Shown here in pieces: positions 33,584 through 42,593 of a DNA stretch of 64,000 nt (the first letter of the stretch is position 1; the number at the start of each line of letters is the position of its first letter). The stretch spans positions 48,422 to 112,421 of the IMG/VR virus record IMGVR_UViG_3300046542_000271, one strand, 5' to 3'. Made by a program: the position numbers and the translations under genes. Under the pieces are notes generated by a model, which was not told the DNA's origin, made no database searches, and worked only from the letters and a program-made list of their open reading frames with translations. The stretch is from a virus.

Positions 33584-33609
33584 AGAGGCTGGGGACATCC
33601 CCAGCCTCT
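33584..33609. terminator. Bidirectional hairpin before PAAR gene
   Basis: An 11-bp stem (AGAGGCTGGGG with CCCCAGCCTCT) and a short loop is flanked by GCATAA and TATGC. It separates the 32321 gene and the PAAR gene, which converge. Confidence 0.8.
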
Positions 33610-33614
33610 ATGCC

Positions 33615-33881
33615 CTACATGGGAAGGTCGAACCACGGATTGCCGTCTGCCGTATGCCCACAACTGGCAGCACAGCCTTGAATGACAACTGGGATGCCTT
33701 CAATAGACATCCAGCTGGTAGCCATCACCATTGCAGGTCCTTGGTGGATACCTGGAGCGTGACTCATCACCCCATCGCCCAGCAAGGACATTGGGAGGCC
33801 CTCTGCGGTCCAATGAGGAGCTCCTGGCCCGGTGATAAGGCCTCCGGCTTGTGACTGCCCTACAAGAGAGATCAGAGGCAT
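33615..33881 (-). CDS. PAAR-type spike tip protein
   Basis: This 88-residue protein is one PAAR domain, which forms the sharp tip of a contractile spike that pierces the outer membrane. It opens with a hydrophobic strand and a Gly-Gly turn (SLVGQSQAGGLI), then regular turns around His residues (VMSHAPGIH) and ends in SCGHTADG. Three or four His/Cys residues could hold the metal of the tip. Its ATG overlaps the stop of the spike gene by one base (TAATG), so the two are coupled. Confidence 0.8.
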   Translation of the reverse strand: MPLISLVGQSQAGGLITGPGAPHWTAEGLPMSLLGDGVMSHAPGIHQGPAMVMATSWMSIEGIPVVIQGCAASCGHTADGNPWFDLPM

Positions 33882-34750
33882 TAGCGACTACCTGTGAATT
33901 TCGGAGTTTTGAGCGTAGTACCAGCCGCGGTGAGCGTCATCTTACTGCCCCCACCATCGATACTGGCCAAGACGCCGCCTTTGGTGCGAAGGTTCTGTTT
34001 GGCTTCGACGTCGATATTGTTACCAGCTGTGACCTTGATGTCCTTCCCCGCCTTGACTTCAATGTTACGCTTGATGTCAGCGAACATGTCCTGGGGTGCG
34101 TACATCTTGATGTCTTGCTGGTCGATCTTGACGAACGTACCTTTGGCGTTCTGAAGGTGAATCAGGTTGACCTTGGACTGTACGTTGATCAAGTTACCGA
34201 TGTCGTCGGTGTACATGAACTCACCGGCGTCCGTATCGATGTAGAGTTCGTGCTGATACGACTCGCCCTGAGACTTGCTCGAACAGAATGCCAAGCGCTT
34301 ACTGTGCGTCGAGAACTCGATCCAGTACATGTTCTCCGGTTTGAGCTCGGTGACCGATTCATCGGTGGTGTTACTGATGCCGATGACGATGGTTTCGAGC
34401 TTATGGAGATGATCGTCCAACCCCATGGTCTTCCAGTAGTACTTGTCGGCGTCTGCGGTGGCCCACAGCTCGACATGGACACCACGGCGTACATCAGGAG
34501 GGGATAGGCGGTTAGAGCCGCTAGGCATCCACGTAGCCTTGACCACCTGGTCCGTCAACATCATGCCTTGCGATTCGTTACCGTCGATGTCTTTGGCTTT
34601 GTGGGTCATCTTTGCAGCGTTGGACGCCATCTCGCCATCGTGCATGGGCAGCCATTCGGTTGGGGTGACCTCGATCTCCCGTTCCATGATTGCCTTGTTG
34701 TTGGCCACGACACCCACACCGACCATCTTAAATACTGAAGCCTTGGCCAT
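33881..34750 (-). CDS. Tail spike (gp5/VgrG-like C-terminal beta helix)
   Basis: This 289-residue protein ends in a regular strand pattern of the type IKMYAPQDMFADIKRNIEVK, KDIKVTAGNNIDVEA, as in the triple-stranded beta helix of gp5 and VgrG spikes. The N-terminal half looks globular and beta-rich (WATADADKYYWK). No lysozyme motif is seen, unlike T4 gp5. I used ATG 34750, since upstream in-frame starts run into the opposite-strand ATPase gene. It is expected to trimerise and carry the PAAR tip encoded directly after it. Confidence 0.7.
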   Translation of the reverse strand: MAKASVFKMVGVGVVANNKAIMEREIEVTPTEWLPMHDGEMASNAAKMTHKAKDIDGNESQGMMLTDQVVKATWMPSGSNRLSPPDVRRGVHVELWATADADKYYWKTMGLDDHLHKLETIVIGISNTTDESVTELKPENMYWIEFSTHSKRLAFCSSKSQGESYQHELYIDTDAGEFMYTDDIGNLINVQSKVNLIHLQNAKGTFVKIDQQDIKMYAPQDMFADIKRNIEVKAGKDIKVTAGNNIDVEAKQNLRTKGGVLASIDGGGSKMTLTAAGTTLKTPKFTGSR

Positions 34751-34816
34751 GAGTACCTCGTAAAGTTTCACACACTGAAAGTATGGTAAAGAAGAAAGGC
34801 TCGGAGCTGATAAATC

Positions 34817-37246
34817 ATGTTCTACGATTACATTCGCATTCACAAATGCAACCGGCTCACTAAGCCTACTATAGTTATTCGTCCAACCAAACGCATTCAA
34901 ATGGTGTTGGGGACAAACGGTTCCGGAAAGAGTAGTCTGTTGTCGATTGGCTTCTCCCCACTCCCGACTAACGAGAAAGACTTCTTCCCAGGCGGTGGAC
35001 GTGAAGTCCATATCCACGATCGGGGTCGGAAGTTCATCATCATTGAGAAGTACGAATCGAAGAAGTATTACTCCTTCATCGTAGACGGGGAAGAAAAGAA
35101 CGACGGTCATACGATCACAGTTCAGCTGGAACTCGTGAAGGAGTATTTCAACTATACTCCAGAGATCCACAACTTCGTGATTGGCAAGACCAAGTTCACC
35201 GAACTCAACCCTACGCAACGTCGTGATTGGATTGCTCGGATGTCCGAATCGGACTTCAACTTTGCTTTCCGTCAGTTCGAACGTTTCCGTAAAGGCTACT
35301 CAGCTGCCTCGTCCGTCGTAACGTTCTTGCGTGGTCGTCTTAATGATGAACGCAAACGTTTGCTGGAACCGAATGACGCTATCGAGATGCGTGCTCGTGC
35401 CGTCACTCTGAAAGCTGAGATCCGTTCGTTGATGTCGATCCCTCGTATGGAAGGTGACTACATCAGCATGGCTGACCTCCAGGACGAGTACAACGCTCTG
35501 TTCAATGGGTTCGATGTATTCAGCCGGATGGAATACCCACGTCTATTGCAAGGCGGTAAGACCTACGATGATCTGGTTGAAGACCTGACCTCTCGTTCGA
35601 CTGCCTTGAAAGCCGTACAAGAAGAGCGGGGATCTAACCTCGCCGATTTGAACCAGAGGCTGGTGCGTATCAAGAGTCTGATGTCGGTTGACCCCGATGC
35701 CTTGACCGATGAGCACAAAGCCTTGACTGAGCAACTGGATAGCTTGCCGATGTTCACCATCGACATCAATCCATCGCTGATCGTGCGTTGCGACAACGTG
35801 ATTCAAGCGTTGCGCTTTGCGTGTGCTGAACTCCCCGCTACTCGAGTGACGCACAATGCACTGATGGCTATCTCTGAGCGGCTACAGTCGCGTCAGATCG
35901 CTTTCAGCAAAGCCGACAACCTGTTGAACACCATTGGTGAACGACTGCACCAGATCGAACGGTGCGACACCGTGACCTGTCCTTCGTGCCAGCATGGTTT
36001 CAAGCCTGGGATCAACCCTACCGAAGTTGGTGAACTGCGTGAACGCCAACAGAAGGGTGATGACTTCATCAAGACCGTCTCGGTAGAAGTGGCAACGTTG
36101 GCTGACGAGCTGGCGGATGCAGACAATAACTTCAAAGCGTTTGAAGGTCTCGAAGAGGTTCGTCGTCGTTACATCCAACAACATCCTGGTTTGTTCGCTT
36201 ACCTGGATAGCGTGGGTGGTTTCGATCTGGGACGTGGTCTCTACGAGAAGTTGGCAATGTACGAGCGTGCAGTAACCCTGCATGAGAAGTCGACTGCATT
36301 GAACAAGCGGATCACTGAGATCAGGAACGCGTTGGAAAGCTACGAGCGTGAAGGGGCTGGCTTCAATGACCTGACTGCTCAACGCGATGCGCTGTTCAAG
36401 AGTTACCGCAAGACGTTTGAAGATCGTACCGCAGTAGACCTGGAGCTGAAGGACGTCAAAGACGACCGTTCCTACGACACACTCTTCGCCCAGTGGTACG
36501 GGGATGTTGAAGAGAAGGTGGAGGATTGGAAGCTCAAGCTGATCGCGTACCTGGATCGTGAAGCTGAGGTCATGGCGGATGAGGAGATTGCCAAACTCCA
36601 GACGACTCTAGCCATCAACGAAACAGCGTTGGCTGAAGACGATCTGGTGATGACGATCGTGAAAGACCTCGAGCAGCAACTGGAGAAGAAGCTCATTGAG
36701 CAGCAGGCGTACAAACACCTGACTGATGCAATGTCGCCGAAGACTGGTTTGATTGCTGAACAGATCACAGCGCAGATCGGTGCGATTGTTGGCGGTGTGA
36801 ACCAGATGCTCAAACGCGTATGGAACCACCCGATGTATATCCAGATGCCTGAACGTGAAGATGTGGACTTGGATTACAAGTTCCCTATCGTGGACGAGAA
36901 CCGCACACGTAAAGACATCGCCGATGGTTCTGACTCGATGCTTGAGATCGTGAACCGTGCGTTTGTGTTGACGCTCTACTATAGCCTGAACATGACCGGG
37001 TACCCACTCTTCCTGGATGAGCCTGGTCGTACGTTTGACGAGACCCACGCCCACAACCTGATCCCGCTGATTAAGGATCTTGTGGACAGTGACCGCTTCA
37101 GTCAGATCCTGATCATCAGTCACGACCCTGACAACCAGCGAGCGTTCCCCAACTCCGAAACCATCATCATTGATGACCGGAACATCAACTATCCCCACCC
37201 TTATAACGAGCATGTGGAATTCGAATATGCGGAAGCTGACCATTGA
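34817..37246 (+). CDS. SbcC/Rad50-like (T4 gp46-like) ATPase
   Basis: This 809-residue SMC-like protein would form the ATPase of a Mre11-Rad50 type nuclease that resects DNA ends for recombination. Walker A is at G32-S39 (GTNGSGKS). A zinc hook lies mid-protein as CPSC near residue 388. Long coiled coils surround it. The signature motif (DGSDSMLEIVN) and Walker B (PLFLDEPG, around 730) close the ATPase head. No nuclease partner (SbcD or gp47) is in this window. The gene starts divergently from the spike gene and overlaps the next gene by 20 nt. Confidence 0.85.
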   Translation: MFYDYIRIHKCNRLTKPTIVIRPTKRIQMVLGTNGSGKSSLLSIGFSPLPTNEKDFFPGGGREVHIHDRGRKFIIIEKYESKKYYSFIVDGEEKNDGHTITVQLELVKEYFNYTPEIHNFVIGKTKFTELNPTQRRDWIARMSESDFNFAFRQFERFRKGYSAASSVVTFLRGRLNDERKRLLEPNDAIEMRARAVTLKAEIRSLMSIPRMEGDYISMADLQDEYNALFNGFDVFSRMEYPRLLQGGKTYDDLVEDLTSRSTALKAVQEERGSNLADLNQRLVRIKSLMSVDPDALTDEHKALTEQLDSLPMFTIDINPSLIVRCDNVIQALRFACAELPATRVTHNALMAISERLQSRQIAFSKADNLLNTIGERLHQIERCDTVTCPSCQHGFKPGINPTEVGELRERQQKGDDFIKTVSVEVATLADELADADNNFKAFEGLEEVRRRYIQQHPGLFAYLDSVGGFDLGRGLYEKLAMYERAVTLHEKSTALNKRITEIRNALESYEREGAGFNDLTAQRDALFKSYRKTFEDRTAVDLELKDVKDDRSYDTLFAQWYGDVEEKVEDWKLKLIAYLDREAEVMADEEIAKLQTTLAINETALAEDDLVMTIVKDLEQQLEKKLIEQQAYKHLTDAMSPKTGLIAEQITAQIGAIVGGVNQMLKRVWNHPMYIQMPEREDVDLDYKFPIVDENRTRKDIADGSDSMLEIVNRAFVLTLYYSLNMTGYPLFLDEPGRTFDETHAHNLIPLIKDLVDSDRFSQILIISHDPDNQRAFPNSETIIIDDRNINYPHPYNEHVEFEYAEADH

Positions 37247-37646
37247 AGGTAAGCCAGTTCCTATCTGGATGGAAACACAAGAAGACGTAACGAAGATGAT
37301 CTCGATGTGTCGTGAGGTCGAATCCTACGGCTACGTGGAAGCGAAGTGTGCAATGGCAGTGCAGGCGGCGTTGATGGAAGGACTTGTCCCGGTCATCACT
37401 TGCCCGCTCGACGACATGGAATCCTTCCTCCAGCGTAAGCAGCCGGTCCTGTTCTGCATCGAGAAAGTTCGTTGTAAGATCGGCACACGAGTGAACCCTC
37501 TCAAAGAGAAGGTCGTTCGGTTGCGATTACAGTACCCTGGTCTGGTGGCGTATGGGGAGTCACCTCCCCTGCACAGTGGTGAGCGTAGCGTGTGGGGTAT
37601 TCCTCATCAACACGCCATGTGTTTCGAAGAGTTCGGCTACTCCTAA
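37227..37646 (+). CDS. Unknown protein downstream of SbcC-like ATPase
   Basis: This 139-residue protein starts inside the last 20 nt of the ATPase gene, so it is probably translationally coupled. It looks soluble, with several Cys (CREVESYGY, CAMAVQAAL, TCPLDD) and a basic middle. No family is recognised, but coupling to the ATPase may mean a role in the same DNA pathway. Confidence 0.55.
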   Translation: MRKLTIEGKPVPIWMETQEDVTKMISMCREVESYGYVEAKCAMAVQAALMEGLVPVITCPLDDMESFLQRKQPVLFCIEKVRCKIGTRVNPLKEKVVRLRLQYPGLVAYGESPPLHSGERSVWGIPHQHAMCFEEFGYS

Positions 37647-37652
37647 GTTGCA

Positions 37653-37687
37653 GCATAGAGGCAGGGCTACGCGCCCTGCCTCTATGC
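37653..37687. terminator. Bidirectional hairpin
   Basis: A perfect 15-bp stem (37653-37667 with 37673-37687) with GCATA and TATGC as its outermost arms lies between converging genes. Confidence 0.85.
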
Positions 37688-37695
37688 CCTTTACG

Positions 37696-38388
37696 TTACG
37701 GCGTCAGATCTTCGATCTGTTGCTTCAACGCCAGGATCTCCGCATCGCGGTCGGCGATGGTTTGAGCCTGTTGTCCGATAACGATTTCCTGCTGATCAAT
37801 CAACTTGGTCAGGTCATCGATGTAGCCGTTGGCCTTATCGAGTTGTTCCTGCAACGCCAGCTTCTCAACGAAGTCGGTGGACTTGTTAACGAGTGCGGCA
37901 TCCCGTACAGCTTTCGCTTCCAGGTAAGCTGCCTCTGTCACCGAGTCAGTTGTAGGCGCAGTCGAGATGGTCACAGTCGATTGCACGCCCGTGTATTCTG
38001 ACACAGCCGCCGCTACCGTTTGTTGCATCCGAGTCAGGTCGTAGGTATCCGGAAGAATCCCACAGCTGACAGTGCACACGATCCACGAGTGTGGAACGAT
38101 GGACATGTTCGGGTATTCCAGAATGTACGTATCTGGAATGTGGAGCGGAGGACGGACGGAAGACAGCAGGGTGATAACCTGCGCACCCTCGATCATGTCC
38201 TGGTTGTAATCAGCCTGACCCATCCCGACTGGGACGTACACTTGCGTCAGTGGATCGATCTTGGCAGCGATCAGTTCCTCATAGGTCCGGACAGCACCTA
38301 CCCAGTAAACGGCGGCTGCCGACACTACGTAAGGACTGCGGACCTTGAAGAGGCCTTTCGCTCCAATAGGTGGAGTGATTCTGGCCAT
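37696..38388 (-). CDS. Structural protein with C-terminal coiled coil
   Basis: This 230-residue protein has a beta-rich N-terminal 150 residues and a heptad-patterned helix from about 175 to the end (LALQEQLDKANGYIDDLTKL and on). That layout fits a trimeric virion or attachment protein. It lies 10 nt downstream of the 38399 gene and is probably co-expressed. Not recognised. Confidence 0.6.
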   Translation of the reverse strand: MARITPPIGAKGLFKVRSPYVVSAAAVYWVGAVRTYEELIAAKIDPLTQVYVPVGMGQADYNQDMIEGAQVITLLSSVRPPLHIPDTYILEYPNMSIVPHSWIVCTVSCGILPDTYDLTRMQQTVAAAVSEYTGVQSTVTISTAPTTDSVTEAAYLEAKAVRDAALVNKSTDFVEKLALQEQLDKANGYIDDLTKLIDQQEIVIGQQAQTIADRDAEILALKQQIEDLTP

Positions 38389-38398
38389 GTCTTACCTC

Positions 38399-39706
38399 TT
38401 ACACGAGTGCGTCGAAGCTGGACTTGGTCACTACCAGGTACAGGAACTTCTGGTAGGTCTTGGAGAGGTACATGACACCGTCACGGACAGTCCGGTTGTA
38501 GCCGGTAGGTGGCGCTGTGGTAGGCGTCATCTCTTCAGCGAACTGAAGCATCTCCATGATCAACATCACTGCACCGCGCGTCAGCTCGGACATGCGCATG
38601 AAGTCGACATGAGTCGTCGGCACGTTCAACCAATCCGGGTGTTGCAGGATCAGCTGGTTCTTGCCATCACGGTTCTCAGGACCACCCACCACAATGCAAC
38701 GGACGGACTTGAATTGCGTAGGGCAATCGTTCGCCACGTTCTGGATGTGCGTGGGCGTGTACTTAACGCCCTTGCAGACCAACTTTGCTTTTGCGATACC
38801 TGCCATCATGTTGCCCGCACCACGATAGATGCCGGATTCACGAGGACGTTCTGGTACAGCGAACTCATCCCAGATAGGAACGAAGATCAGTTCGGTGGAG
38901 GTGAAGATGTCTGGGAAGATAACTGCCCACTCTTCACGAGTGTGGGTGGAGTTAGCCAGGATCCAAGCCGCCAACGATTCCTTGGTGGCATCGAGGTTGT
39001 TACCGCCTTCACCCCAGAGCAGCGACATCCAGTCCACGGAGATCTTGAGGGTACGGTCAATCGGGTCAATCCAGTCGAATGGATCAACACGCAGACGAGT
39101 CTCAGGATCAGACTTGCGCAGGACGTCTACCTGAGAGATCGAGTCGCTCAAGGTACGGGCCGCAAGCTTGGGCTTGAGGTTCACGTAATCCAGGAAGAAG
39201 TCGTCGAGGTTGGTCAACGGCTTGACGTGGTTGAACTCGAACTCGTCGAACTGGTTGAAGAAGGCTGCTTCCGCAAACCAGATCTTCCAGCGGGTGGTCG
39301 TACCCTTCGGTGCGAACACGATGTAGGACGGACAATACTTGTTCGTGTCGAACAAGATCATCTCGCCGGTTTCGAGGAGGTCGTAGGTGGCAGCGTTGTC
39401 TGTGATCCACGCGTTCTTGACCGACAGGACGTCAGTGGTCAGCGTGCCGAGACGAGCCTTACCGTAGACCCAGTCGATGATCGCCAGGATCTTCAGCGCA
39501 TCCACATCCGGGAATTGCGTCTTGACGTCGTCGACGAAGTAGGAGAAACCACGCAACATGAAGCCTGGGTTAGCGCCGCTGGTGTGCTTGGTCTGATCGC
39601 GCGTGAAGGTCTGAGAGAGCGCTGAAAGCTCACCGACCGGTGCGTCCTTATGATCTCTGTTGTCGGCCAAAGTGCCGATGTGGGCGAACCCTTTAAAACT
39701 CTTCAC
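38399..39706 (-). CDS. Structural protein, unknown
   Basis: This 435-residue soluble protein is aromatic-rich and has no signal peptide or membrane span. Its start, ATG 39706, is divergent from the candidate spanin gene. The paired arrangement with the coiled-coil gene suggests a virion subassembly. Not recognised. Confidence 0.6.
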   Translation of the reverse strand: MKSFKGFAHIGTLADNRDHKDAPVGELSALSQTFTRDQTKHTSGANPGFMLRGFSYFVDDVKTQFPDVDALKILAIIDWVYGKARLGTLTTDVLSVKNAWITDNAATYDLLETGEMILFDTNKYCPSYIVFAPKGTTTRWKIWFAEAAFFNQFDEFEFNHVKPLTNLDDFFLDYVNLKPKLAARTLSDSISQVDVLRKSDPETRLRVDPFDWIDPIDRTLKISVDWMSLLWGEGGNNLDATKESLAAWILANSTHTREEWAVIFPDIFTSTELIFVPIWDEFAVPERPRESGIYRGAGNMMAGIAKAKLVCKGVKYTPTHIQNVANDCPTQFKSVRCIVVGGPENRDGKNQLILQHPDWLNVPTTHVDFMRMSELTRGAVMLIMEMLQFAEEMTPTTAPPTGYNRTVRDGVMYLSKTYQKFLYLVVTKSSFDALV

Positions 39707-39747
39707 GAATCACCTCTGAGCGCTACGGCAAAAGGTATGAACCAGGA

Positions 39748-39764
39748 ACGTGTTCGAAACACGT
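39748..39764. promoter_or_regulatory. Inverted repeat in divergent intergenic region
   Basis: ACGTGTT and AACACGT are exact inverted repeats with 3 nt between them. They lie between the divergent 38399 and 39817 genes, where an operator would be expected. Confidence 0.4.
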
Positions 39765-39816
39765 ACATTTGCTAAGAAGACATAGTATTTTTTAGACGCC
39801 CTAAAGGAGTCCAGAT

Positions 39817-40239
39817 GTGTCCGTTCTCTACACGATACTACTGATACTGAAATCACTCTTTCCGTTTCTGAAAGAGATCGTGTTGAAGGACAAAGGTGTT
39901 AGAGAGTTGTTGCTTTCTAATAAGGCTGCTACGGGACTGGCAGCCTGTTTGTTGGTAATGTTCGTTCTGTTCTACTATGTCAAAGTCGTGGCTGACCTCA
40001 CCCATGCCAAGAACACCAAGCTGACGACCGAGATCGTGGAACTCAAGAAAACAAACTCTGACCAGACTCTCTTGATCAGTGTATTAGAAGGTCGCCTCAA
40101 AGCGCGGCCCGCAACTCCTGCCCCCACAACACCGCATCCTTCACCACCCGAACGTCCAACCGCCGCCCAGCCTCCGAAACAAAAGGGAAAACCATCCCTG
40201 CGAGATTACGCAATCGGAAAGCTCAAGGCGATAGATTAA
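39817..40239 (+). CDS. Membrane protein with coiled coil, candidate inner-membrane spanin
   Basis: This 140-residue protein uses GTG 39817; an ATG 2 nt upstream reads into a stop after ten codons. It has an amphipathic N-terminus, one transmembrane segment at 38-55, a coiled-coil-like region (58-95) and a Pro-rich stretch (96-125). This topology fits an i-spanin, which links the inner membrane to an outer-membrane lipoprotein at lysis. The next gene encodes a lipoprotein, which supports the idea. Function remains inferred. Confidence 0.55.
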   Translation: MSVLYTILLILKSLFPFLKEIVLKDKGVRELLLSNKAATGLAACLLVMFVLFYYVKVVADLTHAKNTKLTTEIVELKKTNSDQTLLISVLEGRLKARPATPAPTTPHPSPPERPTAAQPPKQKGKPSLRDYAIGKLKAID

Positions 40240-40249
40240 GGCCCACCAA

Positions 40250-40552
40250 ATGATACACCCAAAACAACTCTTACTCTGCACGACCTTCATGTTGGGGTCG
40301 TGTGTACCACTCACACCTCCCCAGCCTTCTATCGTGATCTACAATACGATCGAGGCGAAGGCGGATCATGAGAAACCTCGTCTTGTGGTGACCTGTCAGT
40401 CAGGTGGGACCTACATCATCCCAGACAAGCCCATACTCGACGATCTTCAGGACGATGATGACCAGGGTGTGGTCGACCGACTCAATGAACACATTGACTT
40501 TCTTCGCGATGAATTGAAAGCTCTTGCCGCCAAAGGGAAGTGCGGTGAGTAA
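40250..40552 (+). CDS. Lipoprotein, candidate outer-membrane spanin
   Basis: This 100-residue product begins with a short signal peptide and a lipobox (LGSC, Cys18), so it would be lipidated and sent to the outer membrane. Pro residues follow the Cys, and the C-terminus is helical and charged. It follows the membrane protein by 10 nt, the usual i-spanin then o-spanin order. An alternative is an unrelated envelope lipoprotein. Confidence 0.55.
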   Translation: MIHPKQLLLCTTFMLGSCVPLTPPQPSIVIYNTIEAKADHEKPRLVVTCQSGGTYIIPDKPILDDLQDDDDQGVVDRLNEHIDFLRDELKALAAKGKCGE

Positions 40553-40613
40553 GTTTTTACAGGGGCTTCTCATTGTGTAGGAATTATACTGATAACCTAC
40601 TGGATAAAAGTGC

Positions 40614-42092
40614 ATGACTACTGAAACAATGGCGAGTAGTGCCATCGTCTATTGCGATGCTGGGTACCTGATGCACACCCGGCATGCGGGTTGGGGCGTT
40701 CACGCTTACATCTTCACCAATGAGGAGCCCAAGCGTGGTACAGGTAATCCGAAGGTTGTTCCGACGGCGCTTGGTTATCAGTTCGACGGTTCGACTGCTC
40801 CTAAAGTGACAGTCACGAACTACCACGACCTCACTGGCGGCAACATGGTCATGGGGAGTAACAACGAAGCCGAACTGTGGGCGTTGTACGAAGCCCTCAA
40901 GTGGCTCGAGACACGTCCTGAACTCAAGACGGTCAAGATCTTCTCCGATTCCCGTTTCGTTGTGCAAGGCACAACTCAATGGGTGGACAAGTGGGCTAAG
41001 CGTGGCTGGGTTGGTTCCACTGGCGAACCGATCAAGTACCGTCCTACTTGGGAGAAGGTGAAAGACCTCTTCGAGAAGATGACGGCTCGCTGCGAGACTC
41101 TGACCCTGGAATGGATCAAAGGCCACAATGGCCATCCAGGTAATGATCGTGCGGACACGCTGGCTACTCGTGGTCTGGCCTTGTCTCAGAAGAAACTCGA
41201 CGATATCCGTGAAGAGCGTGATGCTGCTGGCTACTGGAATCAGAAGTCGGAAGTCCCACGTATTCTTCAGGCACCTCGTTGGTACTTCTCCACCACGGAA
41301 AAAGACTTCGTGGAAGAAGACACTGGCCATCACGTTTACTACGTGGGGACGCACGGCACCAAGGATAAGGAAGATGACCTGCCGGGCAAGCGGTATGCGG
41401 ACAACTTCCTGGGTGTATGCTTGGTGACTGAGCCTGACCCGATCATGGAAGCATTGCGCAAAAGCGCGATCAAGCGCGATTCTGTCGAGCGTGGTCGTCT
41501 GATGATTGGCCACCTCGATACGATCTTCTCTGCACGGATCTACAACGAAGTTCGGACCTACGGGACCACCTTCTTGTTTGAAGGACAGGAACGGCTCGAC
41601 ACCGTCAATAGCGACAAGACACCGGTAATGGTTGAGCAGACTCCAGTGGGCCTGGGTTTCCGGAAAGCCAGTGTTTGGCAGTCACTCCGTAAGACGTTGA
41701 AAAACATACGGAATGGCGACAAGTACTTTGTCCTCACTGAGATTACCGACCTAATCTATGAGGATAAGGACACTAAGGGCAACCGTAAACTGAAACCCCT
41801 CGTGACTCAAATCACGAAGTATATCGATGTGAAGCCCGTTTTCAACCTCGAGAAAGAGAATGCTGAACCAAAGCCGTACGAAGCCAAGGTTCGATTAATC
41901 CTAGGTAGCGACATTATCTCCCGTAACCAGCTGGCGGCACTCGGTCCTGACGTGAAGAGCGTTAAGGTCGTGACTTGGCGCGAGTCGGACAAGGTTGGGC
42001 GGTATGCTACCATGGTGGAGCTGGAGAATGGAGACGTGGGTCTGTGGGCGCGCTTCGAATCCAACATCCACTACGCGATTGATCGGGCGTAA
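40614..42092 (+). CDS. RNase H with long C-terminal extension
   Basis: Residues 8-190 form an RNase HI domain that would remove RNA from RNA:DNA hybrids, for example replication primers. Catalytic residues are D15 (VYCDAGY), E85 (NNEAELWAL), D112 (IFSDSRF) and D181 (GNDRADTLA). The other 300 residues are a second region of unknown family with mixed strands and helices. At 492 residues the protein is about three times a standard RNase HI. The gene stands alone behind a weak ribosome site. Confidence 0.85.
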   Translation: MTTETMASSAIVYCDAGYLMHTRHAGWGVHAYIFTNEEPKRGTGNPKVVPTALGYQFDGSTAPKVTVTNYHDLTGGNMVMGSNNEAELWALYEALKWLETRPELKTVKIFSDSRFVVQGTTQWVDKWAKRGWVGSTGEPIKYRPTWEKVKDLFEKMTARCETLTLEWIKGHNGHPGNDRADTLATRGLALSQKKLDDIREERDAAGYWNQKSEVPRILQAPRWYFSTTEKDFVEEDTGHHVYYVGTHGTKDKEDDLPGKRYADNFLGVCLVTEPDPIMEALRKSAIKRDSVERGRLMIGHLDTIFSARIYNEVRTYGTTFLFEGQERLDTVNSDKTPVMVEQTPVGLGFRKASVWQSLRKTLKNIRNGDKYFVLTEITDLIYEDKDTKGNRKLKPLVTQITKYIDVKPVFNLEKENAEPKPYEAKVRLILGSDIISRNQLAALGPDVKSVKVVTWRESDKVGRYATMVELENGDVGLWARFESNIHYAIDRA

Positions 42093-42123
42093 CTGAAACC
42101 CGATAACCCGTAGGTATTCCCAT

Positions 42124-42546
42124 ATGTCCGGCAATGTTATTGCGTCATCGCAAGAATCCCTGCCATCTTGCCCCCACGCGAGAAATACTGTCTGTGACAA
42201 GAACACAGTGCACTGTCGTGTTCGTAGGCTTATTGTCGTAGCGTCGTTGTATTTCAAGCTGAAAGGCGTCAAGAATCCATCCCCGACCGAAATGGATACC
42301 GTGAATACTCAGCTGCACTTGGCATGTTCTGCAAGTGCTCTGATGCTTCCCGCTGCCATCGCTGGTTGGATATGGAGAAAGAACTCCTCCCAACAACTGG
42401 TCGAGCAATTCCAGAAAGGGGAGGTAGATCTCAGCACGCTGTCTAATGGACTGACCTCGATGTTACCACGCTGGTTTCAGTACGGTGACGGTTCCACCTT
42501 CGCGATGGATGTGAGAGCGGTACTTGACTGTTTGCGGACAGCATAA
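42124..42546 (+). CDS. Unknown protein with hydrophobic segment
   Basis: This 140-residue product has a hydrophobic stretch (LHLACSASALMLPAAIAGWIW) in its middle, possibly one membrane pass. The first 56 residues are Cys- and Ser-rich and may not be translated; a shorter start at 42292 gives 84 residues beginning just before the hydrophobic segment. No strong ribosome site supports either start. Function unknown. Confidence 0.5.
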   Translation: MSGNVIASSQESLPSCPHARNTVCDKNTVHCRVRRLIVVASLYFKLKGVKNPSPTEMDTVNTQLHLACSASALMLPAAIAGWIWRKNSSQQLVEQFQKGEVDLSTLSNGLTSMLPRWFQYGDGSTFAMDVRAVLDCLRTA

Positions 42547-42555
42547 AGGAATGAG

Positions 42556-42584
42556 ACCACCTGGGGCGTCAAACCCCAGGTGGT
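42556..42584. terminator. Bidirectional hairpin
   Basis: An 11-bp stem (ACCACCTGGGG with CCCCAGGTGGT) and 7-nt loop lies between converging genes, with GCATAA upstream. Confidence 0.8.
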
Positions 42585-42593
42585 TTGTGCTGC

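Noticed and set aside
33881-35218. Longer version of the spike gene
   Set aside because: The extra N-terminal part overlaps the ATPase gene on the other strand and has no spike features; ATG 34750 has a better context.
39815-39844. ATG-led start of the candidate spanin
   Set aside because: The ATG at 39815 reaches a stop within ten codons; the GTG two bases later opens the real frame.
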